Positions 1-10,900 of a stretch of DNA of 15,643 nt are shown one piece after another; the stretch's first letter is position 1, and each line of letters starts with the position of its first letter. The position numbers and the translations under genes are program-made. Origin of the DNA: Darksidea phi (Eukaryota > Ascomycota > Dothideomycetes > Pleosporales > Lentitheciaceae); the NCBI GenBank assembly GCA_030770425.1, contig JASJFT010000429.1:1-15643 (forward strand), read 5' to 3'. The notes under the pieces were generated by a model, which worked only from the letters and a program-made list of their open reading frames with translations, did not search any database and was not told the origin of the DNA.

Positions 1-717
1 AAGAGTAGCTTATATAGAATAGAATATAGTATAGTAGCTAGAAGTAGTTATATAAGCTAACCTAGTATATAAGCTAGTTTAATACTAAGTATTTAGCTAT
101 TATATAAAGAGAGTCCCTAGTATAAACTATCTAGAAACTAGACTTAATTAAATATTTCTCTATTTTCTTAGTATTACTATATTAACTATAGCTTTTAGGA
201 AATCTTCTTATTAAATAGAGTTCTAAAGTATTCTATTATATAGATAGTTATAATATTTTTAGTTATCTATAAGAATAAGTAAAGTTATCTTACTAATTAG
301 ATAGTTTATAAAGAATTTTAGCTAATTAGATTATATAATATCTTATTTAGCTAGCTTATATAAGTCGTCTAATTTCTTTTACTAAGTATTTAATCTAAAA
401 GAGAAGAGTAAAGGGGAAGAAGTAAGTACCTAGTTATATAATAGCGCGCTAGTCTATAATCTATCTACTTAGTAGGATTACTTAAAATATAAACTCTTAT
501 CTAAATCCTCTTTATATTCTTCTTCTTTAGTCTAAAGTACTATAATAGTATAAGTAATTATCCTAGACTATCTATTTATCTACGTCTATATCTAGTACTC
601 TAGTTATCTTAACTATATACTAACTATACTACGTCCCTATTTATAGTTTATAAAATAATATTCCTTAGTTATATATAATACGACCTATATATATATAGCT
701 CGCGGTTTAGTAGTAAT
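1..717. other. AT-rich stretch without a supportable gene
   Basis: No coding region can be defended here. Open stretches occur in two plus-strand frames around 330-720, but loss of TGA by RIP lengthens open frames everywhere, so this is weak evidence. A perfect 11-bp inverted repeat (TAGCTTATATA at 6-16 and its complement at 49-59) is visible, but such matches are expected in TA-rich DNA. The stretch may be the decayed upstream part of the coding-like region that follows. Confidence 0.5.
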
Positions 718-1324
718 AACGAATATCTAGTACTATATATAGGAAGAGATAGGGTAGTAGAAATCTATCCTATATATAGAAAGAATATTTATATAGTCTT
801 TTAGATTAAGTTAAAGGAAATTAATACTATTATCTCGAATATAGTCTATAAGATAGTAGAGGACCTTAGCGAAGTAAGTACTATATAAGAAAATAGTTAG
901 TTAAACTAATAGAAGAAAGTATATACTTATATAATATATTAATTATAAATAAGCTCTTTATAGGTAGTTATCTCTTACTTTAGAACTAGTAATACTACTA
1001 TACCCTCTCTATATATTAATTTAATTTAGATTTATATAGTAGGAGTCTTTTTAGAAGGTCTATACGAAATATAGTAGGAGTTTATATATAGTAGAGGTAC
1101 TATACCTATATCTTATATACGATAATAGAGCTATAAAGCTATATATAGTACGACGAGGTAATATTTCGAATATTAAGGCGCTAGACGAGAAATAACATAT
1201 AATACCGAACTATAGAGCCTAGTTAGGAGACTAATAGTAGTAGCGAGGAGTTAGTATACTAATACTACTACCTACTACCTATAGTATAAAAATTACCCGC
1301 GATAATACTAGTATTCTACTTACT

Positions 1325-1420
1325 ATATCTATCTCTTATCCTTAGCTAGCTTCCTTATATCTATCTCTTATCCTTAGCTAGCTTCCTTATATCTATCTCT
1401 TATCCTTAGCTAGCTTCCTT
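1325..1420. repeat. Three perfect tandem copies of a 32-bp unit
   Basis: The unit begins ATATCTATCTCTTATCC and occurs at 1325-1356, 1357-1388 and 1389-1420 with no differences between copies. Because 32 is not a multiple of three, each extra copy shifts the frame. Two extra copies add 64 bp, a net +1 shift, which matches the change of best plus-strand frame across the array. It looks like a recent minisatellite expansion inside already decayed coding DNA. Confidence 0.95.
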
Positions 1421-1559
1421 ACTATATATCCTTAGTCTTCTAGTAACGGCGAGAGTAGTAGTACTAATATACCCTCTTCCTTAAACTTACTATTAATACC
1501 TACTAACTAGATATCTTTACTAACGATCGTTCGCCTAGTCCTTTAGTAGAAGGTACTAG

Positions 1560-2060
1560 AGTATAATAGCCTATTCAAGTATAGCGCTCTAAACGTTTCG
1601 AATATCGCGGCGGAGTATCCCCGGCGCTATAGGAGGAAGGTACTATCGATAGGGCTTCTCGATTATAATAACTATTAGTATAAAACCAACTATACGTTAG
1701 ATATATTCGAGGGAATAAGCGGTGATAGGATTCTCGTATAGCTATTAGTAGTTACCTATATTATATTCCTATCCAAGGCCCTATATAATAAGGATAGACG
1801 TTTCGTCTAGAGGTAGCTATACTATCTATATAGGCTAGAGGAAAAGCTTATATAGGGAAGACTATTAAGGAAGAAGGAATCGGCCTTCTTAAGAGGCTAT
1901 CGAAGGAGCGAATACCTAATATAGAAGATAGAGCTAATATCTATAGTAGATATAATACGAATAATAGCGTAGGGGTTATATCGAATACGGAGAAACCGAT
2001 AGGGATAGATAGAATAGAGGACGATAGGGATACCTAGCTAAGGAGGATAGGGGATTCGGT
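1560..2060. other. GC- and CpG-richer island
   Basis: Compared with its flanks this segment has many CpG steps and runs such as GGCGGAG and CCCCGGCGC. It holds four residual CpA/TpG dinucleotides (1576, 1687, 1723, 1774), with three more just outside (1196, 2151, 2189). It may derive from a more GC-rich source sequence, or it may have escaped part of the RIP seen elsewhere. Residual sites could also be new, since deamination of CpG gives TpG or CpA. Confidence 0.6.
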
Positions 2061-2939
2061 ATTATCGGCGCGTTTAACTATCTATATATATTATTAGTAA
2101 ATTAGGAGCTATTATTATCCTATAGTTACTACCTATACTATTATATAAGATGTCGAAATATTAAAATATAATAAGGTAATTAGAATTACAAAAAATATAG
2201 CTAGCCTAGAAGCTAATATAATATTACGCTAAGTAGTAGCCTAAGCTCCTAGAGGAGGGGCTCTATATATTAATAAGATAATACTTAAGATAATAAACTT
2301 AACGTATTAAAAACTTATATTTAACTATATAGTATATAATATTAACCCTCCTATAAAGCTTAAACTAGAGAATAGCTTAACTTCTATTAAGTATCTATCG
2401 ATAACTTTACTAACTTAATTAGTAGTAAGTATAATAATAAGTAAAATAGTATATATAACTCTTTTAGACGACCCCTTATCTATTATAAATCTTAGAACTA
2501 TTAATATTTATATTATAATTAGTAATATTATAAATATCTTTTACTTTCCTATCTATCTAGTCTATAATAATAAGGTCTAGTCTACTAATCGGACTAAGTC
2601 TATTATTACTAGTAATATTAACTTTAACTACTTCGATAAGGTAATATTTAGGATTATAAAGAATCCTAGAAGAAAGATTATAAATATAGTTATAATAACT
2701 ATAGATAACTATATATAAAACTAGTATAAGCTTAAAGTAGTACTAAATAATTTTATAAATAGTATTAGAAGAGGTTCTAATTTTAAAATACGTTTACTAG
2801 ATACTAAGAATAGAGACGGATAGTATTATATAGAGTCTTAATCCCTAAGCCTAGTACTAAAATAACTAAAATAACCTATAAGAAATCGAAAACGAATAGT
2901 AAGTAAGAGCGAGAGTAAGAGTAAGAACTAACTACTTAG

Positions 2940-3355
2940 TATATATTATATTAAATTATACTATTATATATAATATAATTCTAACTTAGATTTTATAAAT
3001 TTCTCTTATCTATACCTATCTATAAAAGCTAGTAATAAGGGACTACTTAGTAAGTATTATATTAAAGTATACTATTATATATAGTATAATTCTAATCTTA
3101 TTTTTATAGATCTCTCTTACCTATACCCGTTTATAAAAGCTAGTAATATAGAACTACTTAATAAGTATTATATTAAAGTATACTATTATATATAGTATAA
3201 TTCTAATCTTATTCTTATAAACTTCTCTTATCTATATCTACCTATAAAAGCCGGTAATAAGAAACTACTTAGTAAGTATTATATTAAAGTATACTATTAT
3301 ATATAGTATAATTTTAATCTTAATTCTATAGATATTCTACCTCTATTTCTACCTA
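2940..3355 (+). repeat. 111-bp tandem repeat, about 3.7 copies
   Basis: Copies start at 2940, 3051, 3162 and 3273, exactly 111 bp (37 codons) apart, and the last is partial. In the family A frame each begins near KYYIKVYYYI followed by a stop, then YNSNL. The dense Tyr positions are TAT or TAC codons that could have been Cys or His before RIP, so the unit may once have been a Cys/His-rich, metal-binding type repeat. That is inference. The start of one more copy lies at the right window edge, from about 15561. Confidence 0.9.
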
Positions 3356-5934
3356 CGAATACTACTAGCGTAACCTCTTTTCTAAAATTAACGAAAGTTA
3401 TTAAGAGTATAGACCCTTTATCTACTTAAGTCTTATAAAAGAAGTCTATAACTAAATAGCTAAATATAAATACTAGTATATTAGCTACTATTATCCTATT
3501 AAATACTAGTAGCTATAGTTTAAAGTTACCTATCTAAGAAGATAATAATAGTTTATTATTATACTAACTTACTACGTAGAGCTTAGGATATAAAAAAGAG
3601 AACTATAATAACTAGTATAGTAGTAAAGTCTTATTATTAGAAGAATTATTAAGTAAAGAAGAGAAGATTCTAATTAAGTACGATACTCTAGAAATAGAAG
3701 CTTTTAAAAAAGAGAAGGACGTATTTATAAAGAAAAAGAATAATATTAATAAAGTAATACTATAATTATAAGTTAATAATACTATTAAGTATAGTATAGA
3801 TTAATTAAATAATAACTAATAGTAGTAATATATTAGTTAAACTTAATAATTTAAAAGTAAATATTAAGATAATATATATTAATTACCTTAAGTAGAAGTT
3901 AGTTATAAATATATTTAGTATTTTATTAGAGTAATTAAGAGAGTAATCTAAGTTAGTAGATTACTATATTAAAATACCGTCTAAGCTAAAGTAGAATCTA
4001 GACTTTAAATTAATAGTCTACTAAATAATTAGTATTAATATTTAGTATAGAATAGTATTTAGGCCTAAAAGAATAAATATATAAACTAATATAATAGGTC
4101 TAAATAAGACTATATAAGTTCTAAATACTTATATTCTTAACCTTATACTATATATAGAACTAGTAGAATATAAACTTTAACTAAACTAATAATCTAATCT
4201 TAATCTAATAGGTATATTTAAGGAATATTTACTATAAATTAGAGTATTATTTATTTTAATATTATTATAAGGCCTTTATATATAGGTATAAGACTAGAAA
4301 AAGATAATATAGAATAGTCTATTACTTAAAAATATAAATATTAAATAGTATTTCTACCTTATTATACTTTATAAGTAAAAGGGGGCGAAGATTATATATA
4401 CTTATAATAAATATATAAATAGAATCTACTATTCTCTATCTAAGAAAGACTAGACTAAAATACTTTCTACGTCTAACTAGAATAAAAAAGCTTATTTAGT
4501 ATATACTTATTCTAATAAACTTATCTTAAAGAATATCGAATAGAATAATAATAATAACTAGATAGTATATAGTAATATAACTATCTTAAAGCTAAGTTTA
4601 ATAAATATAAGATTTATTATTATAATAATAAATATATTCTAGTACTTATAAGTCTATCGAGTTATTTTAAAGAATATATTCTCTTAATCTAAACTTTAGA
4701 CTTATTATACTAAATTTATAAAAGATTATTTTAGAAATATAAAAAAGATTACCTAATATAGAATAGACTACTAGAAGTATCTTAATAGTTAATTAATTAG
4801 TACTACTAAACTAAAGTTTAAGTTAAATAGCGCTCCGTCTAAAATAATAGAGAAGAAAGAGAAGGTATATCTATTAATAAAGGGGTAAGATAGTAAATAA
4901 CCTAACTAGATAATATATATAGTCTAATAGATAAATATTAAAAAAAAGAAGTACTTAGTACTTATAATTATTAATTAATATTATATAAGCTAGATTATAA
5001 TTAATAAACTATACTTATAGGGATTAGAAGAGACTATTATATATATATAGATTATAGACCTACTTAAATACTAATCTAACTTAAGCCTAATATCTTTATT
5101 TACGGGAATTATAGGCTTAGTACTATTAAATAGTATTAATATTATTATAGTCTTTATTATAAAATATATTCTAGAATATAAAAAGGCCTATATCTAGAAT
5201 CCTATTATTAAGAAACTTAGTAATATTAATAAGAAGGGCTTTACTAAGAAATAGTCTAAGTTCGAAACTAGTATAAAAGGGATAAACTAGGATATACCTA
5301 TTAAATAGTTATTTAAGAATAATAAAAATATAAAGAAACTATTTAATATCTTTATTATTATTCTTAGGAAGTTTTTTATTATAAAAGACTACGCGTTAAT
5401 AGATTACTAGAATAAAGTTTTAAACCTTCTAGACGGAAAGCTTAAGAAGAAACTACTTATTATTAAGTACTATAATAAATATAAATCTAGTTTATACTAG
5501 ATTAAATAGACTATAGAGATAAGTTATAGATAAGCCTACTAAGCTTAAATATTTAAATAGAAAGCTAATAGTTAGAAGGACTTAAAGTCTAAGATATTAA
5601 CTATAGAAATAACTAATAGATTAAATTACTAGTAATATAAACTTCTATTAATCTTCTCTAATATTTATAATATTATCTATATTTAGTAGAAGAAGAACCT
5701 AGATAAACTAGAAATTATAGAACCTATATTATATTAGTATAAAAGCTTAGGTATAGATAATAATATACTAAAATAAACTATTAGTAATCTACTTTTAATT
5801 TAGAAATTATTTATCTAGTAATATATAGATAATATTTATATAGAGTCTAAGAAGATATATTATTTTATAGCTAAAGCTAAACTTATATATATAACTTAAT
5901 TAATAATAAAGTATTCGATTATAAGAGATATATA

Positions 5935-5939
5935 GCTCT
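5935..5939. repeat. Target-site duplication GCTCT, left
   Basis: GCTCT lies directly outside the left LTR and is repeated at 12372-12376 directly outside the right LTR. A 5-bp duplication is the usual size for Ty3/Gypsy integrase. It fixes both element ends and shows that the two family A flanks were once contiguous. Confidence 0.9.
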
Positions 5940-6116
5940 TATTACGGTATAGATATACTAGGGTTAAGGTAGAATATAAGTTATATTATAAAGGGCTAAT
6001 ACTAGGATAAGCGGGGGCTATATATACCTAATATAGTAAGATCTAGTAAAGGGAGCGTTATAGCTATAGATATAGTATATAATAGATATAAATAGTTATA
6101 GGTTAGTACTATAATA
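5940..6116 (-). repeat. Left LTR (3' LTR of the minus-strand Gypsy element)
   Basis: This 177-bp sequence begins TATTACGG and ends ACTATAATA, and matches 12195-12371 without indels. I count 8 differences, all C/T or G/A, with T or A always in this copy, so it has been mutated more heavily than its partner. The terminal inverted repeat TATTA...TAATA fits usual TG...CA ends with TpG and CpA turned into TpA. It is the 3' LTR because a polypurine tract on the minus strand abuts it on the inner side. Confidence 0.95.
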
Positions 6117-6132
6117 GTACCCCCCCTCTAAA
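6117..6132 (-). promoter_or_regulatory. Polypurine tract next to the 3' LTR
   Basis: On the minus strand the bases just before the 3' LTR read TTTAGAGGGGGGGTAC, with seven consecutive G. A purine run here is the RNase H-resistant primer for plus-strand DNA synthesis. It survives because a G run with only one TpG-prone edge offers almost no RIP targets. Its position also confirms the element orientation. Confidence 0.8.
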
Positions 6133-6203
6133 TAGCTATACGTCTCGGATAGCTCTATAGAAAGAAAATTTACTAATACCGATATCTTTTAAATCTATCT
6201 TAG

Positions 6204-6392
6204 GGTAAGTTTATCTAGATAGTCGATATAGAATTAATAGACTATACCCTCTTAGTCTTTTAGGTCGAACGCTAGCTACTAGGTAATAAGGTAGTATTTC
6301 TATTTAACTAAGTATATTAGTTATTATAGGTCCTCGTCGTAGTAGTCTAGTAGGGACTTAAATTCTTATCGTTTAGTTAGTTCCTCTATTTC
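6204..6392 (-). other. Chromodomain at the pol C terminus
   Basis: Read on the minus strand this begins EIEELTK and contains YLVK followed by a stop (usual Trp) at 6317-6288, then AFDLKD, and ends IDYLDKL. The order and spacing match chromodomains of fungal chromoviruses, where the aromatic YLVKW strand helps bind methylated histone H3K9 tails. The two Trp positions of the motif are now stop codons through TGG to TAG. The call rests on motif order; the domain is decayed. Confidence 0.75.
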
Positions 6393-6482
6393 GTCTTCTT
6401 ATTCGAGTATTCTTCCTCTAAGATATCGGGACTTAGCTTAGTTTATTATATTTTACCCTAGAAGTCCTTAGGAGGGGTATTT

Positions 6483-7450
6483 TAGTTAGAGTCGTAAGTT
6501 ATAGAATACTAGGAATATTTTTATAATTACTAGGAGTTCTAGGGCGTATACTCGATTATAAACTTTTAGAACTTTAAATAGACCTACTATCTTATTATCT
6601 TCTTTCTTTATTAATCTATTAGTTTTTATATTTCTCGTATCTATAAAGATCTTATCTTCTATAGTAAATCTTAATATATCTTTCTACTTCTTATTTACGT
6701 AGTATTTGTAGCGCTTAATAGATTATTTAACGATAGCTTTTAGTTAGGTAATAATATAATTAAATCTATTAGTAATATTATTTACTTTAAAGAATTCCCG
6801 TTATTAAGACAAAGATAGGTTTAGTAATATTAATTAGCTAGACTCTACTCTAAGTTTTAGATAAAAGCCGTAATTAGCGAAGAACGAGGAGATACCGGTT
6901 ATTTTAGAGGTAATATTATTTATAGTAAATTCTATAAGGGGGAGCTATTATACCTAGTCGTCTTAATAGAAATTTATAAATATATAGAAGTATACTTCGA
7001 CGCTATTATTTACTTACTTAGTCTAGCTATTAGTCTTAGGGTAAAATAATAAGGAGTATTTTAACGTAATCCCGAGCCTTATAGATAACTAATCCTAAAA
7101 TTATAATATAAACTAGGTTCCTTAATTAGATAAAATATTATTAGGGTAGTCGTAAAGAGAATATACTCGAGATATAAAGGTATTAACTAACTTAAACGTA
7201 TTAATTTTCCTAATAGGGATAATATAGTATATCTTTATAAGCCTATAAACTATAATAAGAATATATTTATATATACGGTCGTACTACTATAATTCTAGGA
7301 GTAGGGTAATATAGTTAATAGAGATATTAGACTATACCTAGAATAGGACTAGTAGGGGCTTAAGAAATCCTTAAGGTAATAATCTAAAGCTTTTAGTTTA
7401 GACGTAGAGTTTATATACTTAGACGTAGGTTTCGATATTATATATTATAC
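6483..7450 (-). other. Integrase domain remnants
   Basis: The minus strand shows, in order, the former zinc-binding Cys pair as VYKLYV (7418-7389), the first catalytic block as SINYIT (7328-7305), the second as NILSN, stop, GT (7139-7116), the block PKTNS near the glutamate site (7041-7017) followed by VNNSVEV with its Glu kept, and a GPY/F-like segment KIFLVFYNLRL (6521-6483). Both catalytic aspartates of the D,D-35-E triad are now Asn, and the zinc Cys are Tyr. Each change follows from TpG to TpA. The spacing of blocks is normal for Ty3/Gypsy integrase. Confidence 0.88.
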
Positions 7451-7899
7451 GTAGCTACTAGTAGTCTCGGGTAACTAGTTTAATTATTTTAATCTATTTT
7501 AGATATTTAGTAAGTATAGTATTATATATTTAGTATAGGATCTACGTACGAAGTTCGTTATAAGATAGTATAAAGAGACGTTCTTAGTACTATATATAGT
7601 CTTAGTAAAGTATAAAGTCTAGTATTAGTACTTATATAATTTTTTAGAGGTATTTTAGCTAATATCTTACGCCTAGGTCTAAGAGGGTAGTAATTATATC
7701 TATAGCTATTAGTATAGTAGAGTATATAGAGTTAATTAGCTTATTAATAGGTCGATCTATAGCTAGGAGGATTAGTAGTACTATACTTATAGGGGTTTAG
7801 TCGAGAAGGTCTTTTAAAACTTTATTACTAAGGACTTTTAGTAGGAGGACTATTTATAGTCTATTTTTTACTTTATTATTAGAACTATTATTTTTATTT

Positions 7900-8480
7900 A
7901 ATCGATCCCTTAGTATCCTACTTAGTACGTCTAGTCGTATAGCTTTTAAGTCTAATTAATAAATAATCCTAAAATTAAATTAAGATAGGAACTCTAACTA
8001 ATAAACTTAATATTATAATAGTATTTTTATAGTCGTAAAGTATTCTAGGTTCTTATAGTTAGTAATAATTTTAAATAGTTCTATAATTTCTTAGAGCTCT
8101 AGTTACCATTCTTCTAAGGACTTAATAATTACTAGTAGCTCCTTATTATAGATCTTATAGTTATATTTAATAGTATTATATTTACTAGAAAAGTACGTAA
8201 TCGAACGTAGAACGTCATTATTATTATATTAAGAGAGGATACTATCTAATACCTAATCGAAGGTATCGATTTCTAAGACTATCTTTTTAGTAAAGTTATA
8301 TATTACTAGTACTAGTATTATAGTAAAGGAATTCTTAAGCGACTCGAAGGTAGTTATCTATTCTACGGTCTAGTTCTACGAAGTATCCTTATATAGAAGC
8401 TTATTAAGTAGGGTATATATCTTTAAGAAGTCTTAAATAAAACGTTAGTAAAAGTTTATAAAGCCTAGAAATTTTTATAG
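7900..8480 (-). other. RT connection and RNase H remnants
   Basis: The highly conserved connection motif FLGFINFY, stop, RFI lies at 8474-8436, where the family usually has FLGFxNFYRRFI. Downstream, 8279-8247 reads VLEIDTFD, stop, VL, matching the RNase H start TDASD. Both aspartates in this motif are retained because each GAT follows a C, giving CpG rather than TpG. The stops elsewhere still abolish function. The end near 7900 is an estimate. Confidence 0.85.
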
Positions 8481-8559
8481 GTCTTTTAGATATAGGGGTT
8501 ATACCTATTTTTAAATTATAGCTACTTTCTCTAAGTCTATTTTAATACCGCCGGAGGAG

Positions 8560-9330
8560 ATAATAAGTCTAAGATATTTAATCTTTATAACCTTAAACTT
8601 ATATTTATAGATATTAATCTAGAGGCTAGTATCGATTAATCTCTAGACTACTTCTTAGACGTACTTTTAGTATTCTTTTCTATTTTCTAAGTATACTAGG
8701 ATATTATTAAGATATATAGTATAGGTATAATTTAGTAGGTTATAAAGTATATAGTTAATATAGTTCTAGAAGGATACTAGTACGTTATAAAGGCTAAAGG
8801 GTATAACTAGGGTTTTAAAAAGTCTAAAATATATAATAAATACTATTTTCTACTCGTACCCTTCGGCTATACGTAGCTTATTAAAGGTAACGATTATATT
8901 AAGCTTAGTATATACTTTTATATTATAGAGGACGTCGAGGGTTTCTTAAATAAGAGGTAGTAAATAATAGTTCTTAATAGTAACGTTATTTAAACCTCTA
9001 TAGTTCTAGTATATACGTACTCCTCCGCCTAGTTTTACTACTAAAAGTAGTAGGGCCGCGTATTATATATAGGATTCCTAAATAAAATCCTTATCTAAGT
9101 TATCGTCTAGCTATTTATATACGACTTAAAGTTTAGGTAGAAAGAAGGGTCGATTTTTTTAGTACGAGGGTTCTTTACTAGGGATAATATCGATTTTATA
9201 GTCCTATACTTATCTTAGGGAAAGTTTATCTACTTTCCTAAGGAGAAATCTAGCTATTATATCTTTTAGCTAATCTAGGAGTTTCTTTTTTAACTTATCG
9301 TTAAATAGGGATAGTTTTCCCGTTATAAAT
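8560..9330 (-). other. Reverse transcriptase domain remnants
   Basis: The minus strand reads LLVVKLGGGVRIY, a stop and NYRGLNNVTIK, matching the VKK(P)GG...VDYRGLN block of Gypsy enzymes. It continues to VYTKLNII (TKLNII at 8909-8892, first catalytic block), IPFSLYNV, then YLNNILVYLENRKEY (YLNNI at 8714-8700) matching the YLDDILVYS block. The three metal-binding aspartates are therefore Asn-Asn-Asn. Each change is GAT or GAC after T becoming AAT. No large deletion is apparent. Confidence 0.92.
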
Positions 9331-10900
9331 TTATTAATATCTAATTTTTTAATACCTTAGAGGTATAGGGTACGTCTATAGTTAGTAAGGAATTCGTAGA
9401 ACTATAGTAGGAATTTATTTAAAAGTTTAGTTATAATCTTATCGTCTAGAATATTCTTAAATTCTTCTTTAGTAAGGTTCGGAACCTAGTCTTCTTTATT
9501 CTTTAGTAATACCTTAAGTACTTAATCTAGTTCGTCTTATATAATATAGATAGCTTTTATATTAGGTTATTTATAGAATTATACGAAGGTTATAGCTCTT
9601 ATTAGATAGATATCGAAGAAGTCGATAGATTCGTAGTTTTATTTAATTAGTAGGAGAATACTAAGTAATAGTAAAGGTTCTTTCTTAGGTTTTCTTAAGG
9701 TAACCCGGCGTCCGCCTACTTATATAGCTAGGAGTAGTTTTATTATAGTATAGTTTCGTATTATAATTACTTAGTATTCCGGGATTTTTCTATATTCGGT
9801 ATCTAAGTTCCTTATTCTATAGTAGGGGCGGCCTAGTATAAATTTAGGGGGTAGGTCTATCGAAGTCTCTCTATTAGATTAATAGAGATTATACTCGTCG
9901 ATATCCTTAATATATAAAGGTAGTTAATAATTTATCGTATTAGTATATAACTTAGGGTATAATAGGTTAATTTTATCTAATATATTTTTACGAGGGGGGA
10001 TAGTCGAAAAAGCTACTCGTACGGCCTTAGTTCTATAATAGTAGTATTTCTAATAGTACTAAGAATCTATATTAACTATTATTAATATCTAATTAATAGA
10101 TAGGTTATATTTCTAAAGCTAAGGAAGATTAAGGATAATAGATATATTTTAGGCTAGGTTAGTAATATATAGTAAGTAGTTTTCGTAGTAGTTTCTAACT
10201 TATATTAATAGAATAGCGTATTATATAAGTATATCGCTTATATAGCTATCGGCTAATAAGAGCTTCCTTAGAAAGGGTATTATATAAGTATTAATAGTAT
10301 ATTTTTAAGTAAAGGTTTAGTTAAGAAAGGTAATAACTAAGTATCTACTATCTATAAGGCTTTATATATTAATAGTAGTATATATAAATAGGAAAGAAGT
10401 ATAAATAAATAACGATTTACTATCTATAGATCTAAGTTAAAGGGGGGCCTTTTTACTTAGAATAATCCGAATCTAATATAATTATTCGTCTAATAATTCT
10501 TTCCTATCTAACCTTTAGTCGCGATAATAGCTAGAGGTTATATATTTTTTAGACCGTTAACGTAAGAGACGCTTATAGAGGGTAATACTAAGTTAACTAG
10601 GGTATTAGTATAGAAAATATTAGATATAGAGGTTATTTTAGTTTCGGTATACCCTTAAGGTTAATCTATAATACGGTTAAAGAAGGGGTTATTATTAGAC
10701 GGGTATTAGTATAGGAATTAGTTACTAGGATTCTAGTTATTATACTAGGGCTAGGGTCGAGGATACTATAAGATTATATATTAGTTCTAGGTATACTAAT
10801 ACTATAGTAAAGGATATTAAGGCTAGTTAAATAGTAATTACTATTATATAGCTTATCCTTAGCCTTAGATTCGACTAAACCGTACGTTATTCTTCTTTTT

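Larger units (their letters stand above)
718..2100 (+). pseudogene. Degraded coding-like region, unknown product
   Basis: One plus-strand frame (codons starting at 718) reads to the 32-bp repeats near 1325 with stops almost only as TAG or TAA, as expected from RIPed Gln and Trp codons. After the repeats the reading continues one frame over from 1421 to about 1960. If two of the three 32-bp copies (64 bp) are discounted, the two parts are in the same register. Between about 1890 and 2100 another frame, continuous with family A downstream, looks better. I do not recognise the product. The strand is not certain, because the minus strand of 1440-2100 also reads well as protein. The core is richer in CpG than its neighbours and carries 5 of the window's roughly 13 CpA/TpG sites. 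Confidence 0.35.
2101..5939 (+). pseudogene. Family A unknown repeated coding region, copy 1, left part
   Basis: The plus-strand frame with codons at 2101, 2104 and so on reads through to about 4330 with stops explained by RIPed Gln or Trp codons. From about 4379 the best frame is one base later and continues to 5939, so there is at least one indel or an intron between them. Coding is supported by a diverged second copy (15284-15643): across 2343-2530 the two copies align with a single 1-bp difference in length, and several differences fall silently in third codon positions of this frame. The product is rich in Lys, Asn and Ile and contains tandem 37-residue repeats (2940-3355). I do not recognise a known domain. 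A Gypsy element interrupts it after 5939. It could be a transposon polyprotein or a repeated host gene family. Confidence 0.5.
6140..10840 (-). pseudogene. pol: Gypsy pol pseudogene (PR-RT-RH-IN-chromodomain)
   Basis: On the minus strand the decayed polyprotein can be followed from about 10840 to 6140. Near 10128-10081 a segment reads LPxLQKYNLSIN, like the conserved stretch after the Gypsy protease. Reverse transcriptase lies around 9330-8560, the connection and RNase H around 8480-7900, integrase around 7450-6480, and a chromodomain at 6392-6204. The pol domain order is complete. Stops are nearly all TAA or TAG where Gln, Arg or Trp is usual. Asp is Asn at the key reverse transcriptase and integrase sites, and Cys/His are Tyr. 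Boundaries are approximate because start and stop codons cannot be trusted. Whether gag and pol were one frame is not decidable by eye. Confidence 0.9.

Noticed and set aside
1..60. 11-bp perfect inverted repeat at 6-16 and 49-59
   Set aside because: In DNA this rich in TA steps such matches are common by chance, and nothing around it supports a transposon end or terminator.
330..720. Open plus-strand readings upstream of the first coding-like region
   Set aside because: Two different frames look equally open, and loss of TGA by RIP lengthens all frames, so no coding call is justified.
1440..2100. A minus-strand gene in the CpG-rich island
   Set aside because: The minus strand reads well, but so does the plus strand, which connects to flanking frames. 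Without homology the strand cannot be decided, so I did not list a second gene.
2940..3355. CRISPR-like array
   Set aside because: The repeats are contiguous 111-bp coding units without unique spacers, and the genome type is fungal.
6117..6126. Poly-C run as a G-quadruplex or assembly artefact
   Set aside because: It is a single run of seven, placed exactly where the polypurine tract of the minus-strand element is expected.
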